Assembly (NCBI RefSeq): GCF_020400725.1 | Contig: NZ_JAINVG010000034.1 | Span: 1 to 64,000 of the forward strand | Origin: Streptomyces sp. NK15101 | GTDB taxonomy: Bacteria; Actinomycetota; Actinomycetes; Streptomycetales; Streptomycetaceae | Length of the DNA stretch: 64,000 nt | Direction: 5' to 3' | Shown: positions 59,490 through 64,000 of the stretch, one piece after another | Numbering within the stretch: the first letter of the stretch is position 1 | How the letters are laid out: the number at the start of each line of letters is the position of its first letter | Translations under genes and position numbers: made by a program | Notes under the pieces: model-generated | Seen by the model: only the letters and a program-made list of their open reading frames with translations | Told to the model about the DNA's origin: nothing | Databases searched by the model: none

Positions 59490-60839
59490 ATGAGGAACAG
59501 ATACCCGGCGGCCGCGGTGAGCGCGGCCCTGGCCGCGACCCTCGCGACCGGCGCCGGCACCGCCGGTGCCCTCGGCGGAGCCGCGGGCGGGCCCCCCTCG
59601 ACGGCCACCGACTGCGTGCGGATCGTGGAGGAGGACGGCAAGGAGACCGACGAGTGCCTGCCGCTCGCCCCGGAGCGGGACCGGGTCGACCGGGGCACGC
59701 CGGTGTTCGGCCGGCCGACCGACATCACCAATCCGCTCCACGCCAGTTCGGAGATCCAGCAGGTGATCTACGACGGTCAGGTCGACGGGAAGTCCTTCCG
59801 CACCGAGCTCACGCTGCTGCCCGACATCAAGACCGTCACCGTGAACGGCGAGCGGGTCCGGGCGCGCACGATCCAGTTCATGTCCTTCTCGGACGGGCGG
59901 GTCCTGGAGGTCGCGCACGACTGGTTCGCGCAGGCCGACGACGGATCGGTCTGGTACCTCGGCGAGGACGTCTTCAACTACGAGAACGGCGTGGTCGCGA
60001 ACACCGGCGGCACCTGGCAGGCCGGGAGGGACGGACCGGCCGCGATGATCATGCCCGAGGAGCCGAAGGCCGGTGACGTGTACCGGCCGGAGAACATCCC
60101 GGGCAAGGTCTTCGAGGAGGTCACCGTCAAGGCCGTCGGGCAGACGGTCCCCGGGCCGTACGGACCCGTCGAGGGCGCGATGACCACGACCGAGACCAAC
60201 CTGGACGGCACGCGCGAGAACAAGGTCATCGCCCCCGGATACGGCGAGCTCACCATAGACGAGCCCGGCCCCGACCTGGAGGCGATCACACTGGCCGTAC
60301 CGACGGACGTCACCCCGGGCCCCTTGCCCGCCGGGCTCGCGGCCCTCTCGGCGGCGGTCCGCGCGGCGCACACCGAGGCGACCGACGCGACCGTGACGAA
60401 GGCGCGCGCCGCCTGGGACGCGTACCGGGCCTCCGACCGCGTGCCCCGGCTGCTCGCCTCCCAGATGGACCGGGACCTCGACTCGCTCGGCGCGGCCGTC
60501 AAGGCGCGCGATGCCGCGCTCGTCCGCGGTGCCGTGCTCCGGGTCGCCCAGAACGACCTCGACCTGCACCTGCGCTACGAACCGCTCGCGACCGTCGAGG
60601 CGGCCCGGATGGAGCTGTGGGCACGCCAGTCGGCGCTGGACGGCGCCGCCCGGGACACGGGCGCGATCGCCGGTGACGTGACCGGCCTCGAACTCACCTG
60701 GGAGCGCGTCCGGCACGACACGGAACCCGACCGGGCGGCCCGGATCGACGCCTCCCTGAAGGCCTTGCGGGACGCGGCCGACCGCAAGGACGCGTCGGCC
60801 GCCCAGCAGGCGACGTCCCGGCTCACGTCCGCCCTGTAG
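59490..60839 (+). CDS. Secreted protein with a shared beta module and a C-terminal helical domain
   Basis: A 449-aa exported protein. ATG at 59490 follows GAGGAGGCAGCC. Signal peptide (MRNRYPAAAVSAALAATLAT to GTAGA). Residues about 70-290 form the beta module paralogous to the 56290 protein (FAQADDGSVWYLGE, YENGVVANTGGTW, AVGQTVPGPYGP). Residues about 290-449 are long helices (ATVTKARAAWDAYRASDRV, LDLHLRYEPLATVEAARMEL, WERVRHDTEPDRAARIDASL) that resemble a four-helix bundle and may bind metal or partner protein; I cannot name it. TTCAG repeats upstream suggest control by the adjacent two-component system. Its end is 15 bp from the convergent LLM gene. Confidence 0.83.
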   Translation: MRNRYPAAAVSAALAATLATGAGTAGALGGAAGGPPSTATDCVRIVEEDGKETDECLPLAPERDRVDRGTPVFGRPTDITNPLHASSEIQQVIYDGQVDGKSFRTELTLLPDIKTVTVNGERVRARTIQFMSFSDGRVLEVAHDWFAQADDGSVWYLGEDVFNYENGVVANTGGTWQAGRDGPAAMIMPEEPKAGDVYRPENIPGKVFEEVTVKAVGQTVPGPYGPVEGAMTTTETNLDGTRENKVIAPGYGELTIDEPGPDLEAITLAVPTDVTPGPLPAGLAALSAAVRAAHTEATDATVTKARAAWDAYRASDRVPRLLASQMDRDLDSLGAAVKARDAALVRGAVLRVAQNDLDLHLRYEPLATVEAARMELWARQSALDGAARDTGAIAGDVTGLELTWERVRHDTEPDRAARIDASLKALRDAADRKDASAAQQATSRLTSAL

Positions 60840-60854
60840 TGCGAAGGCCCCGGA

Positions 60855-61871
60855 CTACGCGTTGATCGCGGGGATGACGTCGGAGCCGTACGCGTCGATG
60901 GTGCCCTCGCGGTTGTCGTGCATGTCGTAGACGGCGAACTGGTGGACGCCCAGCTCACGCAGGTGCTTCAGCTTCTCGATGTGGGCCTCGGCGGGGCCCA
61001 GGAGGCAGAAGCGGTCCACGATCTCGTCGGGGACGAACTCGGTGTCGGGGTTCCCGGCGCGTCCGTGGTGGCTGTAGTCGTAGCCGTGCCGGTTCTTGAT
61101 GTACGCGGTGAGTTCCTCGGGGACCACGGAGGAGTGCTCGCCGTACTTCTCCACCAGGTCGGCGACGTGGTTGCCGACCATGCCGCCGAACCAGCGGCAC
61201 TGGTCCCGGGCGTGGGCCAGGGCCTCCGGGGAGTCGTCGGCGGTCACGTACGCCGGGGCGGCGACGCAGATGGTGAGGGCGTCGGGGTCGCGGCCGGCGT
61301 CGGTGGCGGCCTGCCGGACGGCCTTGACCATCCACTCGGTGAGGAAGGGGTCGGCGAGCTGGAGGATGAAGCCGTCGGCCTTCTGCCCGGCCAGGGCCAG
61401 CGCCTTGGGCCCGTACGCCGCCATCCACACCGGCAGCCTGCCGTTCTTCACCCACGGGATCCGGATCGGGTTGCCGTCGACCCGAGCCTCCCGCCCTTCC
61501 GCCAGGTCGCGGATGACCTCGATCGCCTCGCCGAGGCGGGCCAGGGTGTTGGGCTTGCGGCCGGCGACGCGCATGGCGGAGTCGCCGCGGCCGATGCCGC
61601 ACACGGTCCGGTTGCCGTACATGTCGTTGAGGGTGGCGAAGGTGGAGGCGGTGACCTCCCAGGTCCGCGTCCCCGGGTTCGTCACCATCGTGCCGACGTG
61701 GAGCTTGGTGGTGTTGGCGAGGATCTGGCTGTAGATGACGAAGGGCTCCTGCCAGAGCACGGCGGAGTCGAAGGTCCAGCCGTAGCGGAAGCCGTTGCGC
61801 TCCGCCCGGCGCATCAGGCCCACGACCTGCGAGGCGGGCGGGTCGGTCTGCAGGACGAGTCCGAAGTCCAA
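60855..61871 (-). CDS. LLM-class F420-dependent oxidoreductase
   Basis: A 338-aa TIM-barrel flavin/F420 enzyme. Start TTG at 61871 with AGGAGAA 7 nt before it. N-terminal MDFGLVLQTDPPASQVVGLM, then TKLHVGTMVTNPGTRTWEVT, CGIGRGDSAMRVAGRKPNTL, LPVWMAAYGPKALALAG and FCLLGPAEAHIEKLKHLREL are family motifs. The gene follows hydA at 10 bp on the same strand. This subgroup is often beside dihydropyrimidinases and probably works on a pyrimidine or hydantoin-type substrate. The exact step is not established. Confidence 0.9.
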   Translation of the reverse strand: MDFGLVLQTDPPASQVVGLMRRAERNGFRYGWTFDSAVLWQEPFVIYSQILANTTKLHVGTMVTNPGTRTWEVTASTFATLNDMYGNRTVCGIGRGDSAMRVAGRKPNTLARLGEAIEVIRDLAEGREARVDGNPIRIPWVKNGRLPVWMAAYGPKALALAGQKADGFILQLADPFLTEWMVKAVRQAATDAGRDPDALTICVAAPAYVTADDSPEALAHARDQCRWFGGMVGNHVADLVEKYGEHSSVVPEELTAYIKNRHGYDYSHHGRAGNPDTEFVPDEIVDRFCLLGPAEAHIEKLKHLRELGVHQFAVYDMHDNREGTIDAYGSDVIPAINA

Positions 61872-61881
61872 CGTCGTTCTC

Positions 61882-63285
61882 CTAGTTCAGGTACTGACAG
61901 GTGGCGCGCGGGGTGAAGACGCCGTGGCCGGCGCGCCCGGTGAACTTCCGGTGCTCGATGACGGGTTCGCCGCGCGAGAGGACCGTCTCCACCTGGCCGG
62001 TGATCGTCTTCCCCTCGTACGCCGAGTAGTCGACGTTCATGTGGTGCGTCTCGGCCGACAGGACCTGGGTCGCGTGCGGGTCGTAGACGACGATGTCCGC
62101 GTCGGCTCCGGGCGCGATCGTGCCCTTCTGCGGGTAGAGGCCGAACATCCGGGCCGGGGTGGCGCAGGCGATCTCGATCCAGCGGCGGCGGCTGATGTGC
62201 CCGTCGACGACGGCCTGGTGGAGGAGGTCCATGCGGTTCTCCACCCCCGGCAGACCGTTGGGGATCCTGGAGAAGTCGCCGCGGCCCAGCTCCTTCTGCC
62301 CGACGAAGCAGAAGGGGCAGTGGTCGGTGGAGACCACCTGGAGGTCGTTCGTCCGCAGTCCCCGCCACAGGGCCGCCTGGTGCTCCTTGGGCCGCAGCGG
62401 GGTGCTGCACACGTACTTGGCACCCTCGAAGCCCGGCTCCGCGAGGTTGTCCGTGGACAGGAACAGGTACTGCGGGCAGGTCTCACCGAAGACGGGCAGT
62501 CCCTTGTCGCGGGCGACGGCGATCTCGGCGACGGCCTCCTCGGCGGAGACGTGGACGACGTAGAGCGGGGCCCCCGCGACCCGGGCGAGCTGGATCGCCC
62601 GGTGGGTGGCCTCCGCCTCCAGGAGGGCCTTGCGGACCTCTCCGTGGTAGCGCGGGTCGGTCTCGCCGCGGGCGAGCGCCTGCTCGACGAGGACGTCGAT
62701 CGCGATGCCGTTCTCGGCGTGCATCATGATCAGTCCGCCGTTGTCGGCGGAGCGCTGCATGGCGCGCAGGATCCGGCCGTCGTCGCTGTAGAAGACGCCC
62801 GGGTAGGCCATGAAGAGCTTGAAGGAGGTGATGCCCTCCTGGATGAGCTTGTCCATCTCCTTGAGCGTGTGCTCGTTCACGTCGGAGAGGATCATGTGGA
62901 AGGCGTAGTCGATCGCGCAGTTGCCGTCGGCCTTGGCGTACCAGGCGTCGAGTCCTTCGCGCAGGCTCTGGCCGACGCTCTGCACGGCGAAGTCGACGAT
63001 GGTGGTGGTGCCGCCCCAGGCGGCGGCGCGGGTGCCGGTCTCGAAGGTGTCGGAGGCGAAGGTGCCGCCGAAGGGCAGCTCCATGTGGGTGTGGGCGTCG
63101 ACGCCGCCGGGCAGCACGTAGCGGTCGGTGGCGTCGATGGTCCGGTCGGCGGTCCAGCCGGCCGCCGTGTCCGAGCCGTGGGCGGCGAGGGCGACGACGC
63201 GGCCGTCCTCGATCAGCACGTCGGCGTGGATTTCGTCGGCGGCGGTGACGACGAGACCGCCGCGGATGAGGGTGCGGGTGCTCAC
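61882..63285 (-). CDS. hydA: Dihydropyrimidinase / hydantoinase
   Basis: A 467-aa zinc amidohydrolase opening dihydrouracil or hydantoin rings. DAHTHMELPFGG carries metal His65 and His67, GITSFKLFMAYPG carries the carbamylated Lys156, and YVVHVSAEEA, HAENGIAID and VSTDHCPFCF give further metal and catalytic residues (Asp in STDH). Start GTG at 63285 after GGGAGAAG. The family closing motif PGADADIVVYDP is present. Middle gene of the aminotransferase-hydA-LLM operon. Confidence 0.95.
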   Translation of the reverse strand: MSTRTLIRGGLVVTAADEIHADVLIEDGRVVALAAHGSDTAAGWTADRTIDATDRYVLPGGVDAHTHMELPFGGTFASDTFETGTRAAAWGGTTTIVDFAVQSVGQSLREGLDAWYAKADGNCAIDYAFHMILSDVNEHTLKEMDKLIQEGITSFKLFMAYPGVFYSDDGRILRAMQRSADNGGLIMMHAENGIAIDVLVEQALARGETDPRYHGEVRKALLEAEATHRAIQLARVAGAPLYVVHVSAEEAVAEIAVARDKGLPVFGETCPQYLFLSTDNLAEPGFEGAKYVCSTPLRPKEHQAALWRGLRTNDLQVVSTDHCPFCFVGQKELGRGDFSRIPNGLPGVENRMDLLHQAVVDGHISRRRWIEIACATPARMFGLYPQKGTIAPGADADIVVYDPHATQVLSAETHHMNVDYSAYEGKTITGQVETVLSRGEPVIEHRKFTGRAGHGVFTPRATCQYLN

Positions 63286-63304
63286 GGGACTTCTCCCCTG
63301 CCAA

Positions 63305-64000
63305 CTAGAGGGACCTGAGGGCCTGTTCGAGGATCGCGGCGCCTTCCTCGGCCTCGGCGACGGTGAGCGAGAGCGGCGGGGCGATGCGCAGCGTGCTGGT
63401 GTCGTGTCCGCCGCCCTTGCCGATGAGCAGGCCGTTCTCGCGGGCGGCCTCCAGGACGGCGCCGGCCGCGTCCGGGTTCGCCCGGTCGGTGCCCGGTTCG
63501 GTGAGCTCGATGCCGATCATCAGGCCGCGGCCGCGGACCTCCCGTACGGCCGCGACTCCGGCCGCCGCAGCCCGGACGCGCTCGATGAGGAGGCCGCCGA
63601 CGCGGCGGGCGTTGCCCTGGAGGTCGTGCTCCAGGAGGTAGGAGAGGTTGGCGAGGCCGGCGGCCATGGTGATCGGCGATCCGCCGAAGGTGGAGATCGA
63701 GTTGGCGTCGAGGCAGTTCATGATCTCGGCGCGGGCGACGACGCCGCCGACGGACATGCCGTTGCCGATGCCCTTGGCGAAGGTGAGGATGTCGGGCGGC
63801 CCGGCCTGGCCGTGGGCCTGCCAGCCCCAGAAGTGGTCGCCGGTGCGGCCCCAGCCGGTCTGCACCTCGTCGGAGATCCAGAGGATGCCGTGCCGGTCGA
63901 GGACGCGGCGGAAGGCGGCGTAGAGGCCGTCGGGCGGGGAGGTGAAGCCGCCGACGCCCTGGACGGGTTCGGCGATGAGGGCGGCCACGCCCGCGCGGGT
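63305..64000 (-). CDS. Class III (omega-amino acid) aminotransferase, N-terminal part cut by window edge
   Basis: The last 231 residues of a PLP enzyme that runs off the right edge. IAEPVQGVGGF, WISDEVQTGWGRTGDHFWG and ILTFAKGIGNGMSVGGVV (PLP-binding Lys) identify the class III fold, followed by STFGGSPITMAAGLANL, RGRGLMIGIEL and LRIAPPLSLT. In dihydropyrimidine catabolism a beta-alanine:pyruvate-type transaminase acts on beta-alanine or beta-aminoisobutyrate, which fits its place 19 bp before hydA. The exact substrate is unproven. Confidence 0.9.
   Translation of the reverse strand, partial: TRAGVAALIAEPVQGVGGFTSPPDGLYAAFRRVLDRHGILWISDEVQTGWGRTGDHFWGWQAHGQAGPPDILTFAKGIGNGMSVGGVVARAEIMNCLDANSISTFGGSPITMAAGLANLSYLLEHDLQGNARRVGGLLIERVRAAAAGVAAVREVRGRGLMIGIELTEPGTDRANPDAAGAVLEAARENGLLIGKGGGHDTSTLRIAPPLSLTVAEAEEGAAILEQALRSL

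Overview
The window is a Streptomyces-type actinobacterial chromosome segment. Third codon positions are almost all G or C. GTG and TTG starts and GGAGG-type ribosome binding sites are common, and the gene content is typical of Streptomyces: crotonyl-CoA carboxylase/reductase, ethylmalonyl-CoA mutase, an F420-type LLM oxidoreductase, secreted tripeptidyl aminopeptidase-like hydrolases and several GntR/TetR regulators. From memory, the order HAD-ccr-meaA-CoA lyase-MaoC-ACAD-psd-pssA and then sirtuin-ogt-ada/alkA resembles the SCO646x-647x neighbourhood of S. coelicolor. I could not check this here. No tRNA, rRNA, CRISPR array, transposase or prophage gene was seen.

Layout. 0-5.4 kb: a cut-off secreted PASTA-like protein and a LapA-like protein; a GntR regulator and adenosine deaminase that share an 11-bp operator-like palindrome; a secreted CocE/PepX-type hydrolase; an FCD-type GntR regulator. 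5.5-10.7 kb: one overlapping minus-strand operon of four peptidases (M55, M20, S9, S66). 11-20.9 kb: an unrecognised 402-aa protein, a DHA2 exporter fused to carboxypeptidase-regulatory-like repeats, SRPBCC, a radical SAM protein behind a perfect actinobacterial SOS-box core, a tripeptidyl aminopeptidase-like hydrolase, a RidA-like protein, an MFS protein and a HEAT-repeat protein.

21-32 kb: the ethylmalonyl-CoA (C4/C5 acyl-CoA) block. It holds a double 3-hydroxyacyl-CoA dehydrogenase, a TetR regulator and a strong terminator, then ccr-meaA-CoA lyase-MaoC-acyl-CoA dehydrogenase as a tight operon with a long C/A-rich leader, followed by psd-pssA (phosphatidylethanolamine synthesis) and a terminator. 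32-45 kb: GNAT, glycerate kinase, a BCCT transporter, an ADP-ribosylglycohydrolase, an orphan antitoxin, a sirtuin, alkylation-repair genes (ogt, ada-alkA), a frameshifted metallophosphoesterase, a Sua5/YciO protein, a FAD oxidoreductase and an inositol monophosphatase. A 465-bp gap near 33.6 kb carries two inverted copies of a dispersed repeat.

45.6-64 kb: a trypsin-like protease with Tyr in place of the oxyanion-hole Gly, and an NCS1 permease. Next comes a plus-strand cassette (about 48.4-60.8 kb): SMI1/KNR4 protein, a promoter with an attenuator-like hairpin, an RND transporter fused to a mini-adaptor domain, a second RND transporter coupled by 1-bp overlap, a secreted protein, an OmpR-family response regulator, a histidine kinase, three TTCAG direct repeats, and a second secreted protein paralogous to the first. 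I regard this cassette as the most interesting and least described system here. It separates the NCS1 permease from a minus-strand hydantoin/dihydropyrimidine catabolic operon (aminotransferase, hydA, LLM oxidoreductase), which suggests a block insertion. All functional statements rest on motif reading; no database search was possible.
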